Assembly (NCBI GenBank): GCA_019915135.1
Contig: JAHLMK010000006.1
Location: forward strand, 2,294,001 to 2,358,000
DNA length: 64,000 nt
Direction of reading: 5' to 3'
Origin: Strobilurus pachycystidiatus
Taxonomy: Eukaryota > Basidiomycota > Agaricomycetes > Agaricales > Physalacriaceae
Numbering within the stretch: position 1 is the first letter of the stretch; each line of letters opens with the position of its first letter. Below, piece by piece: positions 21,614 to 32,560 of the stretch. The translations under genes and the position numbers were made by a program. The notes beneath the pieces are model-generated. The model made no database searches and had not been told where the DNA came from. It saw only the letters and a program-made list of their open reading frames with translations.

Positions 21614-24600
21614 ATGCAGAAACTCAAAGCTGCCATCCGCAAACGGTTCACTCCTCGCAGTCTCCGCCGCACCTCCGCGTCTGGGAACCTAGCAAACCAT
21701 GGGCCCTCTCGCAAGCAGTCGGGAAGTGACGCCGGGTCGGAAGCATCCGCCGGTGCTGCTGTAGACCCCGGGAAGTCGTCCTCGACGGGCGTTCGACCTG
21801 ATAAGCCCAAGCTGGTCGACACGGTCCTCTCTAACGGTGAACTCATCCTCGGGGCGCTCGATCAGGTGGGACAGGTAGTGCAGAACGTTCCCTGGGTGGG
21901 ACCTGTGGTGATGGCGATGAGAAAGCTCCTCGAGATGCACAAGGTAAGCAAAATTGCTCTTCTCTACACCCGTGATGGAGCTTACAGAGCTCTCTTCTAG
22001 AATTACACTGCCGATCAAGAGCAGGTTGCGCAGCTGGTCGACAAATCCGAGGCCATTTGGAACACGATCGCCCCAGTGCTCGAACGAGTCCAAACCACTA
22101 GTCGATCAGCTTTGCTTGACGATCTCAAGGCTGACCTTCTCGGTTATAAGAAGTAAGTTCACCTTCCTGTACAGCGCTCAGACAAGTCTAACATCCCAAA
22201 GACTGCTCGACAATGTGGCCGACTACGTGGAACGGTACAAGGAACACGGCACGTTCACGAAGGGCGCCGGCCACGACAAGTTCAGTGCCGATTTCAACGT
22301 GCTGGATAAGGAGATGGACGGGTATCGTGATTGTCTCCAGGTATGTAACCAATCGAATGAATGACTTTCAATTCTGATATACTGTCCCTCAAGACCAAAT
22401 GTGCGCTTGCGTTGATTGTGAAGGTTGACTATCTGCATGGCCGAGTGTGAGTGGCATCTTCCTATCTCTCACTGGCCCATGTTTGACTTTGTCATTCAGT
22501 ATGGAGGCTGATCTCTTCAAATGGCTGGAGAGTCCTCCTGATGGGCGTTCCAATCTCACGCGGGCTCGAGAGGCAAGGATGGAGAGCACTGGCAAATGGC
22601 TCATCTTGCATGATCAACGCTTCCTTGAATGGAAGAGGACTCCGGGGTCTTTGTTATGGATATCAGGGAACTGTACGTTGCAGAAAATGAATTACATGCA
22701 GTGACTGATTGTGGTTATAGCGGGCACAGGAAAGACAGTCCTCAGGTAGTAAAGACACTTTACACTGCCTCGGCATTACTGATTCCTTCCTCACCAGCTC
22801 AAGCATTATTGACAACATTGATGTTGATAAGAGTACCCCACTGGCATTCTTCTACTTCAGCGTCAACGAGTCCAATGGCAGTAAGGACCACTTGAACCCA
22901 GCCATCCGGTCCCTTCTCTACCAGCTCTCACGGTACACTCCTACTCCTCATTGCGTTACAAGCAACTATTACCATGTGGCTGGTCGTGGTGGCCAAATCT
23001 CTCCTGCATACAATGTTGTCCTTGAGATGCTGGAAAAGGTTCTCCAGGACCTTCCTGATACCTACATTGTCCTTGATGCACTTGATGAATGTACTTCATC
23101 AGAGCATCAGCGTCTGCTTGACTTTGTCGAGCTAGTGCATAACTGGCAAGGCACAAAGTTACATTTCCTGATGACAAGTCAGCCATGCAATCCCTTCACA
23201 GACCGCCTTCCTTTCCTCTCTAAACAGATTGACATGAATGTTGAAATCTGTGTGAGAGATGACATTGCTGCCTTCATCGCCAACCAGCTACAGACAAATG
23301 ATGCTCTAATGCACTGGAAAGCAGAGCAGAAGCAGAAGATCATGACAACTCTCATGGAACGTGGAGCAGGCATGTAAGATCTCAGTTATTGACTATATCT
23401 TCCATTTATCTGATTTTTATCCTTTTGACAGGTTTCGCTTTGTTGCTTGCTTGCTTTGTGAGCTAGAGAAGTGTCATAATCAGAGAGAATTGGCTAAGGC
23501 GCTCTCACAGCTACCTCAGGATTTGAATGCACTTTATGACCACATTCTTGCACGCAACGGTCATGACTATAACTTAGGCTTACATCGAGCTCTTCAATGG
23601 CTGTGTCTCTCATTTCGAGACATTACCATCGATCAGTTAAATGATGCTGCACTTGCGTTTGACACATCAACTCCTATATGGCGATTCGACCCTGATTTGC
23701 AAACTCAAAATAGGATGCTCTTGATAAAACAACTATCCAGTCTAGTTGTAATTATTGAACAGACATATGGTCTTGAAAAGAGTAACTTTGTTTGTAATTT
23801 CTTTTTTGAAAATGATTCAAAACTGACTAGATTATCATTCATTAGGTTCAACTTGCTCACTCATCTGTTCGTGATTATCTTACAACTGGAGTCACCAGTC
23901 TTGCAAAGCAATATGGCGTTGAGCCATTATCTGGTCATGATGTGATTGCTCATACTTGTCTTGCACAACTGCACTACTTCAAAACAGAGGACTGGAGTCA
24001 CATTAACAAAATTCCAGCCATGAAAGCTAATTTCAAACTTGTGGAATATTGTGGAGATTACTGGTTGAAACATCTCAACCTCAGCGGATGTCAATCAGAG
24101 AGAATTAAATTAGCAAATTTACTCATGACACCTAGTAGTCCAAAGTGGCATTTTTGGTGGCATTTATTCTCTTCATGGAAGAGTGTGCATAATTCCTCAC
24201 TCTTACAATATGCAGCATACAACAATCAGCAGAATGTAGTCTATTCTATAGTTATAGCTGGTCCAGTCAAACAGCAGGTACTCAATGCTGCTCTCATGTC
24301 ATCCATTGTGTGCGGCAATAATGACCTTGTTATTCTCCTTTTACACCATGGTGCTGATTGCAATGCTCAATCTCATGGTTATGAAAGTGCATTGCAGACT
24401 GCAGCTTTAAATGGACATGCCACTATTGTTCAAACTCTGCTTGACCATGGTGCTGATGTCAATGCTCAAGATGGTAATGCATTGGAGGCTGCAGCTTTGA
24501 ATGGACATGCCACTATTGTTCAGAATCTCCTTGACCACGATGCTGATGTCAATGCTCAAGATGGTAATGCATTGCAGACTGCAGCTTATTATGGACATGC

Positions 24601-25294
24601 CACTACTGTTCAAATCCTCCTTAGTCATGGCGCTGATGTCAACGTGCAACATGGTAAATATGGAAATGCATTGCAAGCTGCAACTTTGAAAGGACATGCC
24701 ACTATTGTTCAAACACTCCTTGGCCACGGCGCTGATGTCAATGCTCATGGTGGTTACTATGGGTGTGCATTGCAGGCTGGAGCTTATAGTGGACATGCCA
24801 CTGTTGTTCAAATCCTTCTTGATCATGGCACTGATATCAATGCTCAAGGTGGTTATTATGGGAATGCATTGTATGCTGCCGCTTCTTGTGGAAATGCTAC
24901 TATTGTTCAAACCCTCCTTGATCACGGCGCTGATATCAATGCTCAAGGTGATTATTTTGGGCATGTATTGCAGGCTGCAGCTTGTTATGGACATGTCGCT
25001 GTTGTTCAAATTCTTCTTAACCATGGTGCTGATGTCAATGCTCAAGGTGGTTACTATGGGAATGCATTGCAAGCTGCAGCTCATAGTGGACATGTCAGTA
25101 TTATTCAAATTCTTCTTGGTCACAGCGCCAATGTCAATGCTCAAGGTGGTGAATATGAGAATGCATTGCAGGCAGCATCTTATTGGGGACATAGAGTCAT
25201 TGCTCAAATCTTGATTGAAAATGGTGCTGATGTCAACACGGTAGGAGAGCTGAACGGAACTGCCCTACTGGATGCCACACATTGCAAAAGTTGA
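21614..25294 (+). CDS. NACHT-ankyrin NLR-like receptor, copy B
   Basis: Exons 21614-21943, 22001-22152, 22202-22340, 22394-22446, 22500-22672, 22721-22745, 22798-23373, 23432-23789 and 23846-25294 give 1084 residues. The first exon (RSLRRTSASGNLANHGPS) is almost the same as in receptor D. P-loop GNSGTGKT is at 281-288 and Walker B YIVLDALDEC at 380-389. Ten ankyrin repeats follow, nearly identical to those of receptor A at DNA level. The last codons (ATHCKS, stop) come from an inserted element; the native tail continues 1.3 kb downstream at 26606. Apart from this lost tail the gene reads through. The mix of a D-like 5' part and an A-like 3' part points to gene conversion or unequal crossing over. 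Confidence 0.9.
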
Positions 25295-26605
25295 CAACAT
25301 CTTACGTACGCATGTGCATGAGTGTATACCTCGATATACTGACATATGCCCAGTATATCATATGGACCTCCGTTAAGGTGTCTGTTACTGTGTATACTGT
25401 ATGTAAGGGACTATACGAAGGAGTTTATATACGTGCAAATGCTATTTATGACTTCTCAGAGTAGTGTGGAACATGCAACATTTCTGATACCTCACGTTGC
25501 TCTCAACGACATATGTAGTCATAAATGGCAATATATTGGCTGCAACTATACACAAGACCACGTATAGATACATACACAATGTACAACCAGGAAGCCTGGT
25601 AGGCCAGAAAGGAGACATATTGTCAGACTCACACGCCAACACGTAGCAGAGCAATTATTGACTCCAAGTTGATAAACAATTTCAAAGACAGTAATCTGCG
25701 GGCAGGTCAGAAGGGAATCATTCAGTCGGTGGGTACTGGACATACCGCCATATGGAGGAGCGTGTTCAAAATACGTTGACCAAGGTCCTTGCGCGGTCTG
25801 AGAGGTTTGGTGAATAGAAGCAAGAAGGAAGACCAAACTAACACACCTGCTGCGGCAGCGCCTGACCTGCTATACAGTGAGATTGACGCGACGGAGTGAC
25901 ACGACGGGTGCAGTGGCGCTTTACGCCGGCGATGTTGTACGGTGGCGGCGATGGTTGTGGTGGTTGCGATGTAGTCCACGAATGAGTGTCGCAGGACACC
26001 AGATCTTGGGCATGATGTCGTCAGTTGCGTGCAGTGACGCTGCCGGCGCGCGATGGAGAAGAAGGAATGCAATGGCAAGGAAGATGGCGCACGATGTCGG
26101 TGACAGTGAGCAAAGAGATGATGGAGGAAGGAGACAAGAAGGCAGAGCTTCGTGTCGCGGGTTTTGGGCATTTCAAACTCCGTTTTTCCCACGCACAGAC
26201 CATCGCGTTGTGTTCTTGTGCGCTGCGACTGCGCGCTGTGACATGGCCTGCATCCCCACCAGACTCACTAATAGGTGAGTTCAGCGTCTTCAGTTATGTA
26301 GCCCACCTCACGAACGCTCTTGTACCAGGAAAATATCTTCTCCACAGATAAATTGTGTCTTTTACCTTGCGGATGCACATATGCTCATTCACGCATCAAT
26401 ATATGGATATGATTATCGCGCAAGGCCTGGCATATCTTCTGCCGTGCATGGGCTGAGTAAAAACACTTTTGTAAGCTTAAAGACTCGCATACGTACCCAC
26501 TAACAGCATATCCAGAGTACGTGTGCTTTACAAATGGCTTATATGAGTAGATATGGTACACGAAGGTATATATGGTTTTGTCACTTTCGCTGATGCAAGA
26601 GGCTA
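25281..26605. mobile_element. Insertion of about 1.3 kb that truncates receptor B
   Basis: Receptor A is continuous here (GTGCCACAAGGGGCCATGC); B breaks after GGATGCCACA and resumes at 26606 with CAAGAGGCTATGCAGAATTTG-like sequence. The left edge CATTGCAAAAGTTGACAAC and the complement of the right edge CATCAGCGAAAGTGACAAAAC are similar, an imperfect inverted repeat of about 20 bp. Only a 2-bp CA could be a target duplication. Inside, 25860-26280 is GC-rich with frames on both strands that I do not recognise; no transposase is visible. Confidence 0.7.
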
Positions 26606-26690
26606 TGCAGAATTTGATTAGTGATTGTTAGATGGAGATTGGCTGGGAACAATTTGTTTGTTGATAAAGCACAGAGCCAATGAACCTGTC
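26606..26690 (+). pseudogene. Detached tail of receptor B
   Basis: The sequence GGCTATGCAGAATTTGATT ... GATTGGCTGGGAACAATTTG matches 3950-4040 of receptor A but keeps three Gs where A has two. It is cut off again after GAACCTGT, where an AT-rich block begins. Confidence 0.85.
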
Positions 26691-27170
26691 ACTGGGTGAA
26701 GATTTCGCATTTTTCCCGCGAAAAACGCCGTGAAAAAACCTCTGTCTTTTTCAGCACTTTTTCAGCAAAAAAACTTTAAGATATTTCATTGAGTTTTCAT
26801 AGGCTTTTTCACTGTAAATACATATGAAAATGATGCTGTAAAACACCGTAATAAATGCAAATAGTTAGTATTGGAAGTTTCACTATCTTTTACGCCCGCA
26901 AATCAACATGAAAAAGTCAAAATTTGAAAATTGAATGTTTCATACAAGTTTAACATGAAAATGATGGTGAAAGTACACGTAAAATAAAGAATAGAATTAT
27001 CAAAGTGTAGGTTTGGATTTTCCATTAAAATTTTCACACACTTTTTCACGAAACTTTCATACGACATTTATAGGTAAACATCATAAAGATTTTCAGAGAT
27101 CAAATTATAATGAAAAAGTCAAAGACTTTGACATACAGATTATTCACAGATGCTTTCACCCTAACTGGGT
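26691..27170. repeat. AT-rich block dense in TTTTCAC/GTGAAAA motifs
   Basis: Within about 480 bp the hexamer core TTTTCA or its complement occurs roughly twenty times in both orientations. The edges CACTGGGTGAAGATTT and, on the complement, CAGTTAGGGTGAAAGCAT are weakly alike, so it may be a small transposable element with degraded ends. No coding frame and no tRNA-like sequence were seen. Confidence 0.5.
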
Positions 27171-28200
27171 AAAAAAGAATGTATAATTTTTGTGAGAAAA
27201 CAACAAGAATTAACAGGTGTAAAGAATATAGAGTTTTGATGAAAAAGTTGAAACCTAGTTTTGCGTAATGAGTAATGAATAGCTTGTGTGCATGTCCCTT
27301 CGACAACTCTGTCATCGTTACTCCCTCTTCTCAGAGAAGACCCTTATGTGCCACATTTGAGACGGGATCTGCAAATGAGCGCAATGTCCTAGGCTGAAGC
27401 TCCCAAAGTATTGTCGTTATTAGCAATACAGAGGTGCAACTAGTCATACACAATTAGGCAAGCACACCCCTGTATGTTATGATCTTGGCCCGGATGTCCG
27501 ACAGGCACAAGGCCTCGCCATCCTCCTGGTTCCCGAAAGGTCGTCTGAAACCCCTCGGGGCGCTCGAGGAGCGCACCCGCGGGCAAAATCTATATCTTGT
27601 TTCACCACGAACTCCGTTCACGGATATCACCTCCGCGGAAGCACCGTCTTCCTCCCTCCCCCTGCAAACGTACCATTGGATACGACCTTACGAGAAGCCA
27701 GCGTAATCAAGTTGCGGACTCTCTCTGTCATTTCGACACCTCAGGGAAACCCTAGCGAACTAAGTAACATGCGCGCCCACATCCGGATCACTCGGTCCGA
27801 CTACAGGGAAGTCCAAAGGAACACTCTCGCCACATCACCTACCGAACTCGCTCGTACAAGTCTAGACTCAGCAGGGCGGTCGACCGCCGTAGGAGAAAGG
27901 CGCGCCCGACCGTCTCCGCTCGGCCGAGGACCTTTCCCGATCGCCCGCCCCTCGCACAACTATGCTCACGAGGGCTCTCTCCTCTGGTAGAGCTGGCTGG
28001 CGCTTCTTGAGAAGAAGCACCACGCGCTCCCATGATACCGCCCGCCCTATCGCGCCCATCGCCATCGATTCCGCCTCACGACCGCATGGGTGGATCCCGC
28101 CGCTGATCGGCATCGACTCCCGCCGCGTCGGCTGACAACCCGCCATCGCCGGATAGGCCTGGGTCGTTTACGCTTTTAGCCGGAACCTTGAAGAAGGTTC
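27171..28200. other. GC-rich non-repetitive stretch of unknown origin
   Basis: From 27470 to 28150 the base composition turns GC-rich between AT-rich neighbours. Frames of 75-104 residues exist on the plus strand (27479-27706, 27676-27990), with a stretch IRITRSDYREVQRNTLATSP, but none matches a family I know. It could be a captured gene fragment or part of a decayed retroelement. Confidence 0.3.
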
Positions 28201-28210
28201 TCGATGTTTG

Positions 28211-28938
28211 GAGTAGTGTTCAGTCCGGGTCGGGTCCGGGTGCCAGAGAGCTGACCCGACCCGGACCCGTCAAAACCCGGCACCCGAGGTCCCGGGTCCG
28301 GGTCCAAACCGGGTAAGTGGCCGGGTTTTGATCGTTTGGCGCGTAGCGCGCTCGCTTGTCCTCGTAACATAATGAACCCTTATATCAGAATGTTCGCCTC
28401 ATTGAGCCCTACAGGATAGCACCCTTGTCCATGTTAAACGGATAAGATCTCGCCGAGATATGAATATAATACGCATTTTCGGAGCTTTTGCTCTGGTTGT
28501 TTGGCATATAACATAGTGTCCTGAGCTCGGAACACATTGAACCCAGACATCAAGAGATTTGTCTCAATAAGCACTACAAATTTGGTTTCTTGAACATGTC
28601 TTCCAGTGTAGATCTGACTGAGATATGAATATATTACGCATTTTCGGAGATTTTTGATGCAAACTATATTCATATCTCGCTCAAATGGACTCCGTTCTTC
28701 ATGATCAAAAAACCAAAATTGTAGTACTCATTGAGGCGCTTTTAATGGTATATGGGTCCATGGGGTCGCGAGCTCTGTACGCCTCACAATTCACGTCCGC
28801 GCACCTAATTTGGCACATATCCGGGTCAATCCGGGTTTCCGGGTTGACCTCGGGTTCTGAAATTATGACCCGGACCCGGCCCGAGTCATACCCGGACCCG
28901 GGACCCGTGCAAACCCGGCTGACCCGGGCTATTCACTA
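28211..28938. mobile_element. (CCGGGTC)-rich element with hAT-like ends
   Basis: The left edge TAGTGTTCAGTCCGGGTCGG and the complement of the right edge TAGTGAATAGCCCGGGTCAG form an imperfect inverted repeat, each followed by about 100 bp of CCGGGT/ACCCGG motifs. Three internal modules of about 130-150 bp, two direct (28370-28500, 28517-28650) and one inverted (28655-28800), share GAGATATGAATATA and a CTCATTGAG...TACAAATTTGG-like part. No 8-bp duplication is recognisable, so the element is old or rearranged. Confidence 0.6.
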
Positions 28939-30004
28939 ACTCAAAATATGACAGACATACTTGAAGATATATTGTCAGGCAGGTGTTCACAACTGTATTA
29001 CCTTCGTCTGTCTGGTTTCTCACAGCTTCTATCTGTCAAGAGACAATCACTCTAGCTACTGTCAATCAATGTCTTGATACTTCATCTGAAATAGATCTCT
29101 GAGTCTCTGACAAATTGAGTCATACGTGGGATAAACACGTATGTCATCATATTCAAGATGTTTTCTTGTGCCCACTTCCCTTCTTTCTATAACTGATGTT
29201 GACATATATCCGTTAGAGTTGCTGTCCGCGACAGTCCGCCTGCACCACAATTGCTTGGGAGCTTTAGTGCATTGACAAGTCCCCTTGCAACTCTGCTAAA
29301 TTGTTACTTGCCATGACCTTACTATCAGTGCACATTCCAGTCTTATCAAAGTAGTCTTTTGTGAGTTGCCAACACTCTTTCATTAACATATCATACTGAC
29401 ACACTCTTCAGCCCTGTGGTCTTTGTTGATTTGAGTGATGTGAGTGTGTCAGTCTTGTGGTCTTTGTCGCTGTTGATGATTACTGTTGCCATTGTCAGTC
29501 TAGGGTTAGGTTTTGTACGGTCAACCGTACAACAGTGAGCAGAAACACTGACCTTTTTTTGAAGTTTTTTCAGAATTATATTATTGTGTCTCTGTAACAT
29601 ACTTAGTATATATATATTTCATATATACTGCTCTACTGCATGAGAGCTTTTGATGATGTTCTCCTGTATCAATACTGTCTCTGCAAATGCAACAAGATTT
29701 GTCTCAATCAACAATTATTGTGATATTTATAAGAAGCAAGCTGCTAAGAGAATAACATAATATTTAGTCAGCAACTGTCAGTCTCTGTTGCTATGACCTA
29801 TCTGACGCCTGGCGTCACTATCTATCCGGTGATGGATTATCCAGACTGCCAGAAAGACCACAGGTGAATCTGTCAGGAGTGTCACAAATTGCCTCTATTC
29901 TGCTCCTTTCTTCACGTCTCCACTCTCAACATTGTCACATTCTCCCATCTCTGCATTCACCTCGGCCTGGGCCTAGCCCACATTCCCCTGTCATCCATCA
30001 TCTT
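28939..30004. other. Transposon-derived or intergenic DNA without a gene
   Basis: Contains a near-palindrome TTGTACGGTCAACCGTACAA at about 29512-29531 and an AT-rich stretch at 29580-29640. A 62-residue minus frame at 29250-29062 (KHLEYDDIRVYPTYDSICQR) reads like protein but is not recognised. Confidence 0.35.
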
Positions 30005-30525
30005 TGTTACGACCTGATCCCGCCGTGACATGGACTCGCTCATGAGAGACTACCCCTGTAATCAACCCATGCTTTCCTGCGGGCGTACCACGTACATCCT
30101 TGTATTGTGCTCGACTGGTCGTACTGTACCAGTCGTAGGGACCCTCAATGGTTGCACATCTATCTCGCCATTGTCCGTAATACCATAGGAACCCAATCCC
30201 AAGGTACAAGGCTCGCCACTGGATCTAGTCTCAGGTGTGGCGTCGGAGAGCCTGCTCTCGTTGAAGTCAACAACGATGGCGGAGGTATCGAAGGGAGACA
30301 TGTGGATGAGTCCTATCACCGAGAGCTTAGAGTGCCCAACGGAATTGTATGGGGGAAAACTGGTTAAGGACAAAGTCTGGGTAACTAGTACAGCGCTGTC
30401 TCCATATTTATACTAATCCCATGCTTGCTCATTGTTCCTCTTCTCAAAGTTTCTACCACATGCTCCCAATGCGTCGGGAGTGGTCCAACGCTGCGGATGA
30501 CGGAGGTCCCGACATCCCAATAATC

Positions 30526-31143
30526 TAGGGTTTGAAAGTTCAGTTGTCAAAACTGCAACTGAACCGAGAAAAACCTGAACTGAGCCCGCAGTTTAACTTC
30601 CAAAGGTGTTTTTAAGAGAACTGAAGACCAGTCTCAGTTTACAGTTCTATCATCTCACTACATTAACCCACAACTGTGAAAAGACTGGTTAAACCGGTTA
30701 AACCGCACAACAGTTTAACCGGTTTTAGACCGGTTTAAACCGGTCTTTTGACACCCAATTTTGTTTTTTTTTAGTGAAAGATGTCAGAGAGTCTTCCTGG
30801 AGCTCTAAAACACATAAGGATCACGTCTGTTTGGCGCAGTGGTTAATGCCCTTGCTACATGTCTTGTAGAAATGGCTCAGAATGGCCCGGGCTCAATTCC
30901 TGGATAGTTCATTTTGCAGCTGGGTAATGATAAAACCGATCTTGAACTGGTTTAAACTGGTTTAACCGCACAGACAGTTAAACCGGTTTAACTGGTTGCT
31001 CAAACTGTCTCAAAACCGGTCTCTTGAGCAACTGCAGTTCAGTTGTGAGTTGCTTGAAAAACTGTAAGACCAGTTTACAGTTCAGTTGTGGTTTTCTGAA
31101 AATCTTGGGAAAAAACCCAACTGAACTGAACTTTCAAACCCTA
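30526..31143. mobile_element. Non-autonomous hAT-type element, 618 bp
   Basis: Perfect 20-bp terminal inverted repeats TAGGGTTTGAAAGTTCAGTT (30526-30545 and, complemented, at 31143). Flanks CAATAATC (30518-30525) and CAATGATC (31144-31151) are an 8-bp target duplication with one change. The interior is rich in AACCGGTTTAAACCGG motifs on both sides and contains a tRNA-like segment. No transposase. Confidence 0.9.
30825..30907 (+). other. tRNA-like segment with A and B boxes
   Basis: A box TGGCGCAGTGG (30832-30842) and B-box-like GGCTCAATTCC (30890-30900) are spaced as in a tRNA. The arm CCGGG CTCAATT CCTGG can pair. No acceptor stem pairs with the 5' side, so this is a tRNA-derived, SINE-like relic and not a working tRNA gene. 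Confidence 0.5.
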
Positions 31144-31469
31144 CAATGATCACCCGCCAGATTGATGGGCGCTCATTGGTTGGGAGGGCGGGATTGGTCG
31201 GGTGCTGACTCCCGCCTGACTCATACAGCCTAAGTATAGTCCCGGCGTGTCATGCACCGTGTGGGTTCGTCCCAGAGTGTCTCCGGGAGGGCGGGAAGCC
31301 CAACAAGGGTGGGGCTTTATGATCCCGGCTCTGTCGCCATAAGGGATCGAGCCCTAACTCCTCAATATGTCTCTCAGCATCTTCCGTTGTGGTGCTAGTT
31401 TGTGTATTAGGATGCCAAAGTATGACCAAAGTGGAAGATCCTTGGTTGCAGCGAGGCTACATCATGACA

Positions 31470-32560
31470 TTCACCAGCTCCATTCTTGCGATGAGCAACA
31501 TACAAATCATTCTAAACTGAATTGAACAGTGTATAATATTAGGAATGATCAGACATGACCTTCCACCATACTAAATCTAAGCAAAGTCCCTCAAACTTGA
31601 CTACAAAACTTCAAGTTAGACGTGATTCAGTTGTAATGATCAGCATCCGGCCCGGATGATCCGGAAAGCAATTAGTCGCATGCATGGTGCCATAAAGGTA
31701 CCACAAAGTTACTGCCATGGTGCTACCACTGTATTTATACATTGGGCGGTGGGACCGTGTTGTCATGCTTCAGGTCCCAAAGGAGTCTTTCTGACTCATT
31801 CTCTCAACATCAAGAACCTTCTTTGGGGTGTTGGTTAAACACATAGGCCCACCCAGGTCCTATGATGGGTGTTGGGTCACTAGCCAATGTAGCGGGGTGC
31901 AATGCCAAATCAGAGCGGGGTGCGCCTGCATGTTCACACTGCAGGATTGATGGCAATGGATCGATAAGGCGGCCGACAGATCCAAAGCACATGGTGTTCT
32001 GCCAAACAGCGTCAGCAAGCTCTACTAGAGAGGCGTCTTTGCAAGGGTAGATACTTGGGCGGCGGGTAATTGCAAGGCAGTCTTGGCCGAGCAAAGATCC
32101 ACAGGTGTATCCCCCTTGAGGATTGACTTTCCGCCTAGGCCGAGGAGTGGTTGAGCTTGTCCCACTAGTGGTATGGCGGGACAATCTTCTCAAGCTTCCT
32201 TTGGATTGGATCAAATGATCTGGATATGGGCGTGTATGATACTTAGTTCACGAGAGTTTCCTGAGATGTTAAATTGGCTGAAGAGAGTCTGTATGCCTTG
32301 TGCATGGACTCTCAATAGGGGACATAACATATCTAATGGTAAGTTGAAGGGGATGTGGGGAGGTACTTCTATGTTGCCATCATATCCAAAAGGAGGGGCT
32401 TGATACCATAATCATCCAATATGCATCTGTGGATGGGGTGCCAGACTCCTAGGACTTGACGGGGTTTCCTTGTGGCAATGTATTTCTTCCCAAGAAACGC
32501 AAGACGCAGGTCCGTTGGAGCTTCTGCGTTCAGATCATAACACCTATAAGCTGTCAGTAT
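31470..32560. other. Unassigned stretch before relic F
   Basis: A 134-residue minus frame at 32214-31810 contains ITRRPSIYPCKDASLVELAD and a 76-residue plus frame lies at 32173-32403. A further minus frame near 32370-32530 reads LGKKYIATRKPRQVLGVWHP. None is recognised; the sequence may include captured gene pieces. It separates receptor B from its likely partner relic. Confidence 0.3.

Larger units (their letters stand above)
17965..22400. repeat. Left arm of a large inverted duplication
   Basis: Relic H, gene Y, the 20.3-20.7 kb segment and the promoter plus first exons of receptor B recur in opposite orientation at about 52.5-57.0 kb. Several stretches are nearly identical, for example the Y exons and the first exon of B against that of D. 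Similarity falls off between about 20.9 and 21.4 kb and inside the NACHT exons. Ends are approximate. Confidence 0.8.
30005..31469. mobile_element. Possible solo LTR of a retrotransposon, interrupted by an hAT element
   Basis: Begins TGTTACGACCTGATCCC and ends GCTACATCATGACA, the TG...CA form of fungal Ty3-type LTRs. Removing the nested 618-bp hAT element and its 8-bp duplication leaves about 840 bp. The flanking 5-mers do not match, so the boundaries and the class are only a suggestion. Confidence 0.3.

Noticed and set aside
25877..26278. 133-residue frame and its antisense 156-residue frame inside the insertion in receptor B
   Set aside because: GC-rich overlapping frames on both strands without any recognisable motif or splice sites; no basis to call a transposase.
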